Shown: piece by piece, positions 25,539 through 33,881 of the stretch
Layout: each line of letters starts with the position of its first letter
How positions within the stretch are numbered: position 1 is the stretch's first letter
Assembly: GCA_937930235.1 (NCBI GenBank)
Contig: CALGLJ010000023.1
Span: forward strand, 1-40,984
Reading direction: 5' to 3'
DNA from: an uncultured Verrucomicrobiales bacterium
Lineage (GTDB): Bacteria; Verrucomicrobiota; Verrucomicrobiia; Verrucomicrobiales; Akkermansiaceae
Length of the DNA: 40,984 nucleotides
Notes under the pieces: model-generated
What the model saw: only the letters and a program-made list of their open reading frames with translations
What the model was told of the DNA's origin: nothing
The model's database searches: none
Program-made: the position numbers and the translations under genes

Positions 25539-28500
25539 ATGTACCTTAAATCTCTTCATATCCACGGTTTCAAATCCTTTGCAGACAAGACGCATTTCGA
25601 ATTCGCCGAAGGGGTCACTGGTATTGTGGGGCCAAACGGTTGCGGGAAGTCGAATGTCGTGGATGCCATTCGGTGGGTCTTGGGAGAGACTTCTGCCAAG
25701 GCTCTGCGAGGAGGGGAGATGGCCGATGTGATTTTCAATGGCGCGGAAAAGCGGAAGGCGCTGGGGATGGCTGAGGTTACGCTGACCTTGGCTGACTGCG
25801 AAGAGGCGCTCAAAACAGACCGTAATGAAGTTGCGGTGACCCGTCGGGTCTATCGGGATGGTAAATCGGAATATCTCATTAATGGAACTCGCTGCCGTCT
25901 TCGTGACATTGGAGATTTGTTCATGGATACCGGAATCGGGCGTTCTTCGTACTCCATCATGGAGCAGGGAAAAATCGACATGCTCTTATCGGCAAAGCCG
26001 GAAGATCGTCGCCAAGTCTTCGAGGAAGCCGCCGGAATTACGAAATCGAAAAAAGAGAAAAAAGATGCTCTCCGTAAATTGGAATACACGGAAGGAAACC
26101 TCCTGCGGGTCTCTGATGTTTTGGCAGAACAGGAGCGCCGGATTAATTCTCTCAAACGGCAGGTGACCAAAGCGCGTCGTTATCAGGCTCTATCAAAAGA
26201 TGTTCATATCCTTGATACTCATTTGAGTCACCGCGTTTTCCAGCAGCTCACGGCAGAACGTGAAGAGCTCCGAGTGTCTTTAAGGTCCTTGGGAAAAAAT
26301 CGCGACGTGCTCGAAACAGAAATGCCTCAACACGAGCGCGCCGTGGTCGAAGCACGTGATCGAGCGCAAGCTCTGGATGCTGAACTCTCGGGAATCCGGC
26401 AGCGACTTTCTGATAAAAAGAATGCCGTGCAAGCTGCGACCAATCGCATTGCCTTCAATGATGAACGTAAAGGAGAACTCAGCGAGCGCCTGAAGCAGAA
26501 TGAAAAAGAAATTTCGGAAACGAAAGTGCGACTGGAAGAGCAGCAGGAGAGTCTCCAGGTGAGCCAGTCCTCTCTCGCTGAGTTGGAGGAGCGGATCACT
26601 AGTCAGCAGCAGCAGGCACAAGAAAAAGAAGCAGCCTCTCGCCGCTCCATCGAGGCTCGACAAGGATTAGAAAACCAACTGCGCAAAGCCCGTGGAGAAG
26701 CCAATGCGGCTCAGACCATTATCGCTTCCTCCCAGGCGAAAATCGAAAGTGCGCTAGCGCAGATGGAAGGAAATAAAGACCGCATGAAGCAGCTGGAAGA
26801 AGCGGCTGAGCGCCTGCAATCCGAACTTGCGACGGCTACTGCGGAGCGCGATGAAATGGAGAAGAAGTTGGAGGAACACCGCCAGCGGCTTCCTCAGCTT
26901 GAGGAGGCGAAAGAGAGCGCGGAGCGTGAATTCCAATCCTTGAGAGGCACTCTTGATGCTTCCCGACAATCTGCGCAGGAAATTCACCGTGAACTGTCTA
27001 AAAAGTCTTCCCGTCTTGATGTGCTGAAAGATCTCGTTGCCAGCGGAGAAGGTTTACAAAAAGGCACTCAAGCGGTCCTTAAAGGTCTCAATGATCCCGA
27101 GTTGATTCAGCCTGCTCTCAAAGGAGTGCTCAGTTCACACCTCAAAGCTCCCGATGAACATGCTGTTGCGGTGGAAGCAGTTCTTGGGTCGCATATGCAG
27201 GCCATTCTGGTGCGTGATGATGAAATAGCGAATGAGATTATTGATCGTCTTGCGGAGAAGAAGCGTGGCGCGGCTGCTCTTCTGCCTGAGACCTTTCTCC
27301 CGGCCTCGAAGGGGACGCAAATGGAAGCCTTACCAGAAGGTGCGAAAGCTTGGGCGCTCGATGTAGTCACGGTGGATTCTTCTCTCATGGGACTCATGGA
27401 GCATTTGTTAAGTACGGTTTTGATCGTTCCTGATCGCGCCAGCGCATCTCAGCTTCGTAAAGATTACCCTGATCTCACTTTCGTGACTGCGGTTGGAGAG
27501 GTCTTGACTCCAGAAGGGCTTTTACGTGGAGGCAGCGGAGGGAAAGAGAATTCGATCATTAAGAGGCAAAATGAAATCGTATCTCTAGAAGCGGAGGCAC
27601 AGGAACTCGAGCTGGCAGAAAAAGAAGCGAAACAAAAAATTGTCGATTCCGAAGCTCGCGTCACGGAGCTGCGAGAAGAGGTCGAACAAGCGAAAGAGCG
27701 TCTTCAGAAACACCGGGTGGAAGAGTCGAATCAAAAAGGACAATTTACTTTGGCTCAGCGGGAATTTGAATCACTGGAATCCAAAGTCGCGAATAACAAA
27801 TGGGAACGTGATGAACTGGGAGGCCGCGAGCAAACCGCTACGGATTCTCGTTCGGCCTTGGAAAACGAGCTTGCTCGTGCGCGGGAACGTCTCACGAGTT
27901 TAGAAGATGATAGTCGCCGACTTCAAGGGCAGGTCGATGAGGCGTATCAAGCCGAGAAAGAGGCACAAGAGCAGCTCAATGAATTTCGGACAGCCTTAGC
28001 TGTTGAGAAGCAAGCTCGTGATTCTGCGGCTTCCCAACAAGATCCTATGATGTCCCGAATTCGTGAATTGCGCGATTTAAATGCCCGACGTGAGAATGAA
28101 ATCGTGGCTTCCAAAGACCGCATCGCTTCAGGGGATCAGGAGAATGAGACCTTGCGGCAGGAAATTTCTCTGAATTCGGTGGAGGTCAATCAACTCGGGG
28201 AGCAACTCGGAGAAGCCGATGGCCGACGAGGTGAACTGACGGAAGGGATTGAGAAGGCAGAAGGGAAGTTGAGCGAATATCGCCGTAAGCATTCCCAAAT
28301 TACCAATCAATTTGGAAAAGAGGAAGTGGCGGCAACCAAATTGGATTTGCGTATGGAGAATCTCTTTGCCGCGACGATGGAACGCCATCAGGTGGACCTG
28401 AATCATTTTCGTCCAGATCCCCATGCGTTGTTATTATGTATTCAGGAGCGCAAAGATGCAGAAAAGGGAGGACGCCGTAAGAGTGCCGATGACTTTATCA

Positions 28501-29405
28501 AAGAGCGCCGGGCGGAGAAAGAAGCCGAAGCCGAAGCAGAAGCCAAGGCGGAAACGCTAGCGAGATCTGAGGAGACGACTGTCGACGAAGAGGAAGGTAT
28601 GGTGCCAGAAGAGATCGTGGTCGAACCAGAAGCCCCTCTCGAGGAAGAAATCATGATGGAGCTTCCCTCCGAAGATGGACCAGATTGGCATTTTGTAGAA
28701 GCAATTGTCGCTGATCTGAAACGCCGTCTGGATGCGATGGGGCCGGTGAATCTTGATGCCATTGAAGAATTTGATGAACTCGAAGAGCGTCACCTCTTCA
28801 CAAAAAATCAGCACGATGACCTGGTGAACTCGAAAGAGAAACTTCTGGAAATCATTGAGCGGATTAATACGGAGTCTGAGCGCCTCTTTGCAGAGACATT
28901 CAATGCCGTCGCAAAGAATTTCAAATCGATGTTTAAGCGACTTTTCGGAGACAAGGCCAAGGCCGATCTCATTCTGCAAGATGTCGATAATCCTTTGGAG
29001 TGCGGGATTGAAGTGATCGCGAAACCTCCGGGAAAGAAGCTGCAATCGATTTCCCTGATGTCTGGGGGGGAGCGCTCTATGACGGCGGTGGCTCTGCTCT
29101 TCTCAATCTATATGGTGAAGCCAAGCCCATTCTGTGTTCTGGATGAGCTAGATGCTCCTCTTGATGAATCAAATATCGGACGTTTCCTTCGCGTGTTAGA
29201 CGCCTTCATTGATCAATCTCAGTTCATCATTGTGACGCACTCGAAGCGCACCATGGAGCGTGCAGATGTGATGTATGGCGTCACCATGGAAGAGTTTGGA
29301 GTGAGTAAGCCGGTGGGGATGCGCCTCACTTCTGAAGAGCAAATCGAAAAAAATAAGGAACCGAAATCGGCAGCGCAGCGCGCGGCCTTGAAGCTGGACG
29401 CCTAA
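25539..29405 (+). CDS. smc: Chromosome segregation protein SMC
   Basis: A 1288-residue ATPase that condenses and helps segregate the chromosome as a dimer with ScpA and ScpB. The start is ATG 25539 (MYLKSLHIHGFKSFADKT); upstream in-frame codons add non-conserved sequence. Walker A is GPNGCGKS (31-38), followed by a long coiled coil, the hinge (about 525-680, with VLSSHLKAPDEHAVAVEAVL), the second coiled coil, and the C-terminal head with signature LMSGGERS (1173-1180) and Walker B FCVLDELDAPLD (Glu about 1203). All ATPase motifs are intact. An unusual Ala/Glu-rich acidic insert sits at about 967-1050, just before the conserved AIVADLKRRLDAMGPVNLDA segment. No scpA or scpB is nearby. Confidence 0.95.
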   Translation: MYLKSLHIHGFKSFADKTHFEFAEGVTGIVGPNGCGKSNVVDAIRWVLGETSAKALRGGEMADVIFNGAEKRKALGMAEVTLTLADCEEALKTDRNEVAVTRRVYRDGKSEYLINGTRCRLRDIGDLFMDTGIGRSSYSIMEQGKIDMLLSAKPEDRRQVFEEAAGITKSKKEKKDALRKLEYTEGNLLRVSDVLAEQERRINSLKRQVTKARRYQALSKDVHILDTHLSHRVFQQLTAEREELRVSLRSLGKNRDVLETEMPQHERAVVEARDRAQALDAELSGIRQRLSDKKNAVQAATNRIAFNDERKGELSERLKQNEKEISETKVRLEEQQESLQVSQSSLAELEERITSQQQQAQEKEAASRRSIEARQGLENQLRKARGEANAAQTIIASSQAKIESALAQMEGNKDRMKQLEEAAERLQSELATATAERDEMEKKLEEHRQRLPQLEEAKESAEREFQSLRGTLDASRQSAQEIHRELSKKSSRLDVLKDLVASGEGLQKGTQAVLKGLNDPELIQPALKGVLSSHLKAPDEHAVAVEAVLGSHMQAILVRDDEIANEIIDRLAEKKRGAAALLPETFLPASKGTQMEALPEGAKAWALDVVTVDSSLMGLMEHLLSTVLIVPDRASASQLRKDYPDLTFVTAVGEVLTPEGLLRGGSGGKENSIIKRQNEIVSLEAEAQELELAEKEAKQKIVDSEARVTELREEVEQAKERLQKHRVEESNQKGQFTLAQREFESLESKVANNKWERDELGGREQTATDSRSALENELARARERLTSLEDDSRRLQGQVDEAYQAEKEAQEQLNEFRTALAVEKQARDSAASQQDPMMSRIRELRDLNARRENEIVASKDRIASGDQENETLRQEISLNSVEVNQLGEQLGEADGRRGELTEGIEKAEGKLSEYRRKHSQITNQFGKEEVAATKLDLRMENLFAATMERHQVDLNHFRPDPHALLLCIQERKDAEKGGRRKSADDFIKERRAEKEAEAEAEAKAETLARSEETTVDEEEGMVPEEIVVEPEAPLEEEIMMELPSEDGPDWHFVEAIVADLKRRLDAMGPVNLDAIEEFDELEERHLFTKNQHDDLVNSKEKLLEIIERINTESERLFAETFNAVAKNFKSMFKRLFGDKAKADLILQDVDNPLECGIEVIAKPPGKKLQSISLMSGGERSMTAVALLFSIYMVKPSPFCVLDELDAPLDESNIGRFLRVLDAFIDQSQFIIVTHSKRTMERADVMYGVTMEEFGVSKPVGMRLTSEEQIEKNKEPKSAAQRAALKLDA

Positions 29406-29410
29406 TTGGG

Positions 29411-29436
29411 ACGAGGCGCTTCAACGAGGCGCTTCA
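29411..29436. repeat. Perfect 13-base tandem duplication between smc and the WD40 gene
   Basis: ACGAGGCGCTTCA is present twice in succession (29411-29423, 29424-29436). The second copy includes the stop codon (TGA on the minus strand) of the WD40 gene. Confidence 0.9.
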
Positions 29437-31077
29437 GAGTGCGTTTTGCCAGTCTTTGATCTGGGTTTCCAAGAGGATGCGCCGTTCGTGCAATTGGCCG
29501 TGCTCTCCTTTCAAGGTCTGAACCAGTTGGGAGGTGCGTGGGTCCGGCTCAGAGGCGGCGGCTAACAGGGTTTCCTGTTCCGTGAGGGCGTTTTTCTTCT
29601 CTTTGATTTGCTGGTTTACGAGATCGAGTTCGCTGGTGAGCTTGGCGAGGCGGTCGGCAATTTTCGGAGGGTTAGAAGTGATTTCACCGATGGGTTGAAA
29701 GCCCTCGGTCTTCCAGGCTTGGATCTGTCCATTCCAGTCGGCGGTGAAAAAGCGTTTCCCATCGTGTGAGAATTCCACTTCGGTGACTTCCTTTTTAAAG
29801 AGGGGGAGTTCCTGACGGAAGGTGAGATTGTGTTTCCAGAATTTGACTTTGCGATCGCGTCCAGAGGTGATGATGAGTCCGTTACGGTGGTAGTCCATCG
29901 CGAGGACGCCGCCTTGATGGACGAGGTGTTTTTTGATTTGTTTTCCCTGTGGTGCGTTCCAGAGAGTGAGGTGGCCATCCATGGAGGCGCTCGCGAGGAC
30001 TTTGCTATCGGAGCGCCACTTAAGATCAGTGATTGCTCCTTGGTGACCGCTCAGGGTGTAATGTTCTTCTGCGGTGTCACTGTCCCAGAGGTGAATTTCT
30101 TTTTGGCGCCCACCGCTAGCCAGCAGGGTGCCATTGGGGGAGTAGTTGAGAGCGGTGATCCAGTCGGTGTGTTTTTTGACTCGGAATCGTTCTTCCGCTT
30201 TTTGAGTGTCCCAGATTTTAAGAATGCGCAGGGGGCCGCCGAGAGCAAGGGTTCCGAGATCAGGGTGAATGTCGGCGGCGAGGACAGAGTCATATTCGCG
30301 GCCTTGCTGCATCATGAGTTTCCCCGTCGTGATATCCCATGTCATGGTAGTGCCTGATTTTCCCCCAATTCCTCCCCCGACGACGAGGCGCTTCCCATTT
30401 GGGTGAAAGGCGAGAGATTCAGGGGTGCCATGTGGAAATGGGAGAATGCCCAACAGGGTGAGATCATCGGTATGGTAGAGGAGAATCTGCCGTTGTCCGG
30501 TGATGGCAAGTACGGGAGCCCATGGACTTGCAGCCATGTCATTGATCGTGGTGGTGCGATTTGTGACAATGATCGGCTCGCGAGAGAGCTTGCCCGGCAT
30601 GGGGGGAGGTCCTTCCGGGCGGGTCTGAGGATCGGTGATGTCTTCTAGTTTAAAGTCGGGTTTTTTGGGCTGTTTTTTCTTTGAAGATTTCGTTTCCAAG
30701 AGTCCTCCATCAATCCATTTGCGAAAGAGGTCAGTTTGTTCTTTATCCAGCTGATCTCCTTCGGGAGGCATGATGGGGTCTTCGGTCTGCACGGAAACGG
30801 TGTAGAGTTTTGAAGATGCGCCATCACCCGCGAGAGTGATTTTTCCTCCGGAGCCTCCGGTAAGAGTTCCCTCATAAGTGGAAAGATCGAGGTCTCCTTT
30901 TTTCTTATCAGGATTATGGCAATTGAGGCAGTTGGCCTCCAGGATCGGGAAGATGTGGTCGTCATAGGTCACGATGTCTTGAGCCTGCGTTGGGGAGAGG
31001 CTCAGTCCGGCCAGTATCAGTGGGGTCAAATTCAGAAACCGAATTTGAGCGTGATAGAAGCGACGAATGCGTGACAT
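29434..31077 (-). CDS. PSCyt1 cytochrome c-WD40 repeat protein
   Basis: A 547-residue exported protein. A signal peptide at about 1-32 is followed by a Planctomycete-type cytochrome domain with one heme motif CLNCH (Cys50, Cys53, His54) and MPPEGDQL. A WD40 beta-propeller covers about 180-470; its repeats include HTDWITALNYSPNGTLLASG and HQGAITDLKWRSDSKVLASA. The last about 65 residues are a predicted coiled coil (RLAKLTSELDLVNQQIKEKK). The partner and the electron acceptor are unknown. It is the last gene of the four-gene operon, 14 bases after the DUF1549/DUF1553 gene. Its stop lies in a tandem repeat. Confidence 0.9.
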   Translation of the reverse strand: MSRIRRFYHAQIRFLNLTPLILAGLSLSPTQAQDIVTYDDHIFPILEANCLNCHNPDKKKGDLDLSTYEGTLTGGSGGKITLAGDGASSKLYTVSVQTEDPIMPPEGDQLDKEQTDLFRKWIDGGLLETKSSKKKQPKKPDFKLEDITDPQTRPEGPPPMPGKLSREPIIVTNRTTTINDMAASPWAPVLAITGQRQILLYHTDDLTLLGILPFPHGTPESLAFHPNGKRLVVGGGIGGKSGTTMTWDITTGKLMMQQGREYDSVLAADIHPDLGTLALGGPLRILKIWDTQKAEERFRVKKHTDWITALNYSPNGTLLASGGRQKEIHLWDSDTAEEHYTLSGHQGAITDLKWRSDSKVLASASMDGHLTLWNAPQGKQIKKHLVHQGGVLAMDYHRNGLIITSGRDRKVKFWKHNLTFRQELPLFKKEVTEVEFSHDGKRFFTADWNGQIQAWKTEGFQPIGEITSNPPKIADRLAKLTSELDLVNQQIKEKKNALTEQETLLAAASEPDPRTSQLVQTLKGEHGQLHERRILLETQIKDWQNAL

Positions 31078-31091
31078 GAGGAAAGGTGTTC

Positions 31092-33881
31092 TTAGTGGTT
31101 AAAGAGGTATTCCTTTGAGTTGAGTAAAGCCCAGAAGATGTCTTCTAAAATGGCTTGTTGTTCTTTTGGAGGGAGTTCTGGTTTGAGAGTGGCGAGTAGT
31201 TTAGATTGTTCTTCCGCCGTGGGGGGGCGCGTGAGCGTTCGCAGGTAGAGATTGTGAATGATTTGTTTGGGAGACTTCTTCTGTTTCAGTAGAAGATTTT
31301 TGACGATTTTCCCTTGTTGAATTCGTCGATGAGTGGAGTCCCCATTGAGTAGGTGAAGGGCCTGCGATAGGTTAGGCTCCATCTTGACTTCGCAGGAGCA
31401 CACCGTTTGGCGTGTTGCGCGGCCAAATGTCTTGAGGAAGTAGTTGGTGGTATTTCCGTCTGGAATACGGGTGGCACTCACGCCACGGGGAAGACCGGTA
31501 AATTTGTTTTGGGTGTTGGTGGATTGGGCGATGGTATCGATGAGGACTTCGGCACGAAGGCGGCGAATGCGGGAGCGGGAAAAATTGGTGAGATCATTTT
31601 GGTTGCTCTCATTGGCCCGTGATGAACGTTGGTAGGTTTCCGAGTTGCAGATCTCGCGCACGAGGTGATGAATGCTGAAGTTAGAGTCGGTGAAGCTTTT
31701 TGCGAGGGCTTCCAGAAGTTGTGGATTGGTGGCGGGGTTTGACACTCTGACGTCATCAACAGGTTCGACGATGCCGATGCCGAAGAAGTGGGCCCAGACG
31801 ATGTTGGCGATGTTTTTTGCAAACCAAGGGTTGCCAGGTTCGGTGAGCCACTTTGCCACGGTATGTCTTCTTTGATTGGTGGCCACGGAGACGAGTTCTC
31901 CTCCTAAAAATTGTGGGGGAACGTCTTTATTTGTGACGGGGTGTTTGATCTCGCCGGAGCCATCATAGATCACTTGTTCGGCGGCGTCATGAGCGCCCTT
32001 ACGCTTGATTTGAGAAAAGAAGGAAGCAAAGCCGAAGTAGTCGTTCTGGGTCCAACGATCAAATGGATGATTGTGGCATTGCGCACATTGGAGGCGAGTT
32101 CCCATGAAAATTTGCGCCACATTTTCGGTGATTTTTTTTGGGTCTTTTTCGAGTTTGAAAAAGTTCGTCGCGGGATTGTCGAAGGTGCCGCCCCGGGCCG
32201 TGATGAGGTCGTAAACGATTTTGTTAAATGGGCGTTTGTCTTTGAATTGCTGGTGTAGCCATTGATGCCAGAGGCGAGCGGCTTTGGGAGTGATGGTGTT
32301 TGCGGCGCGGCCGGTAGAGCGGATCTGAATGAGTTCAGCCCATTTCATCACCCAAAGGTCGGTGAATTCCTCCCGAGCGAGGAGTTGATCGATCAGTTGC
32401 GCTCGCTTTTCCGGAGCGGTATTTTTTCGAAAAGAACTGCGCTCCGCGGGGGTCGGGAGCTTACCGATGAGATCGAGGTAAATACGACGAAGAAAGATGT
32501 CATCAGAGCTCGTTTCGGAAGGTGTGATCCTCAGTTTGTGGAGCTTTTGATAGACGTGCTCATCGATGTAGTTGCGAGTGATCAGGTCTGGTTTGGTATA
32601 GGTAAGATTTTTTGGGATCACGATGCCTCGAGAGCCTTCAGTAAAGGTGTGGAAACGAGCCATGAGAAAGGCTTCTCCCTGTTTGCGAGAGCTCGCTCGC
32701 CCCGTCGTTGGATCAATGGCGATGGAGGTTTCATTTGAAGTGGTGAAGCTTGAGAGGGAGGTGACATCGCGGTCGGTGCCATCTGAGTATTTGGCGGTGA
32801 CGGTGAGTTGGAGATCTTGATTGCTCCCTTCGAGGAGGAATTCGGAAGGTTCGACCTGAATCGAGATGGGGAGGGCAATTGATGTGGGGTCTGCTTGAGC
32901 GCCGTTTTTAATCCACTCCAGTAAGGAGTGATAAAAGGGGGAGTCTTTTTCAAAGAGCTTGTTGCCGGTGTGAGGGACTTTTCCGGTGGCCTTTGTGAGG
33001 AGGAGAGAGTCTTCGGGGATGGCGAGGTTGATTCGGCGGCCAGAAAGTTCGTGGGTGATGCGGTGGTAATCTCCCTCGGGGTCATAGCCGAAGAGTGAGA
33101 GCATGAAGCCGTCTTGACCACGCGCCGCGCCGTGGCAGGAACCGGTATTACAGCCTGCCGCGGTGAGCACGGGGATGACATCTTGTTGAAAGGTGACGGG
33201 GCGATCTTTGGAAACACCTTTAACGATCAGGGAGATGTCGTGTGCATATTCACGGTATTTGATCCGGACGGTCGTCTCTCCATCCTTGAGAGGGTATAAA
33301 GTGGTTCCCTCAATGCGTGCGAGGTGGGGGTTGATGATTTCGATGGTGGCGTCTTTGCTGATGTCAATGGTGGTGGCGTCACTCTGATGAGCAAGAACCA
33401 CGAGGCGGTGAGAGTCTCTCTTAGTTTCTAGGCTGATTTTAGCTGGGTAGACTGAGATGGAGGTGAGGTCTTTGATGTCTTTTTTTACGATGCGTTCTCG
33501 GTGTTTTAGCCGAACCGTTTCTGGCCATGGAGCCTTGGCAGTAATCCAGGCGCGGAGGGTATCGATTTCTTTCGAGGAGAGGGCCGGGCGGGGGTTCTTT
33601 TGAGAAGAGGGCGGCATGAATTCATCATCCGTATGTGGGAGGAGCACGCGGCGGAGGAGTTCTGATTTTTCTGGATTGTCAAAATCAATGGCCTCGGCGC
33701 CATCCCCTCCTTCGAGGAGGAGTTTTCGCGTTTCAAGGTTCAATCCTCCTTTAGTTTTTTGTGAATTGTGGCACTCAAGGCAAGAGTGTTCCAGGATGGG
33801 TTTTACGGCCTCGAAAGAACGAGCGAGGGTCACCTGAACGCATGCTAAAAAAAGAACGAGGATCTGTCGGGAGAGAGTCAT
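31092..33881 (-). CDS. PSCyt1-Ig-DUF1549-DUF1553 secreted protein
   Basis: A 929-residue exported protein. A signal peptide at about 1-21 is followed by PSCyt1 with CLECH (Cys34, Cys37, His38). A second domain has CNTGSCH (Cys244, Cys249, His250), with four residues between the cysteines as is common in this family. A bacterial Ig-like domain lies near 343-425. DUF1549 (about 433-640) carries CAQCH (Cys599, Cys602, His603) in RLQCAQCHNHPFDRW, and DUF1553 covers about 685-915. Such proteins are abundant in Planctomycetes and Verrucomicrobia, often beside sulfatases or polysaccharide-degrading genes; the reaction is unknown. The start (33881) overlaps the stop of the PPC gene by 4 bases. Confidence 0.92.
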   Translation of the reverse strand: MTLSRQILVLFLACVQVTLARSFEAVKPILEHSCLECHNSQKTKGGLNLETRKLLLEGGDGAEAIDFDNPEKSELLRRVLLPHTDDEFMPPSSQKNPRPALSSKEIDTLRAWITAKAPWPETVRLKHRERIVKKDIKDLTSISVYPAKISLETKRDSHRLVVLAHQSDATTIDISKDATIEIINPHLARIEGTTLYPLKDGETTVRIKYREYAHDISLIVKGVSKDRPVTFQQDVIPVLTAAGCNTGSCHGAARGQDGFMLSLFGYDPEGDYHRITHELSGRRINLAIPEDSLLLTKATGKVPHTGNKLFEKDSPFYHSLLEWIKNGAQADPTSIALPISIQVEPSEFLLEGSNQDLQLTVTAKYSDGTDRDVTSLSSFTTSNETSIAIDPTTGRASSRKQGEAFLMARFHTFTEGSRGIVIPKNLTYTKPDLITRNYIDEHVYQKLHKLRITPSETSSDDIFLRRIYLDLIGKLPTPAERSSFRKNTAPEKRAQLIDQLLAREEFTDLWVMKWAELIQIRSTGRAANTITPKAARLWHQWLHQQFKDKRPFNKIVYDLITARGGTFDNPATNFFKLEKDPKKITENVAQIFMGTRLQCAQCHNHPFDRWTQNDYFGFASFFSQIKRKGAHDAAEQVIYDGSGEIKHPVTNKDVPPQFLGGELVSVATNQRRHTVAKWLTEPGNPWFAKNIANIVWAHFFGIGIVEPVDDVRVSNPATNPQLLEALAKSFTDSNFSIHHLVREICNSETYQRSSRANESNQNDLTNFSRSRIRRLRAEVLIDTIAQSTNTQNKFTGLPRGVSATRIPDGNTTNYFLKTFGRATRQTVCSCEVKMEPNLSQALHLLNGDSTHRRIQQGKIVKNLLLKQKKSPKQIIHNLYLRTLTRPPTAEEQSKLLATLKPELPPKEQQAILEDIFWALLNSKEYLFNH

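Noticed and set aside
29830-30357. Plus-strand frame of 175 residues inside the WD40 gene
   Set aside because: It is opposite a repeat-rich propeller and has no domain of its own. Shadow frame.
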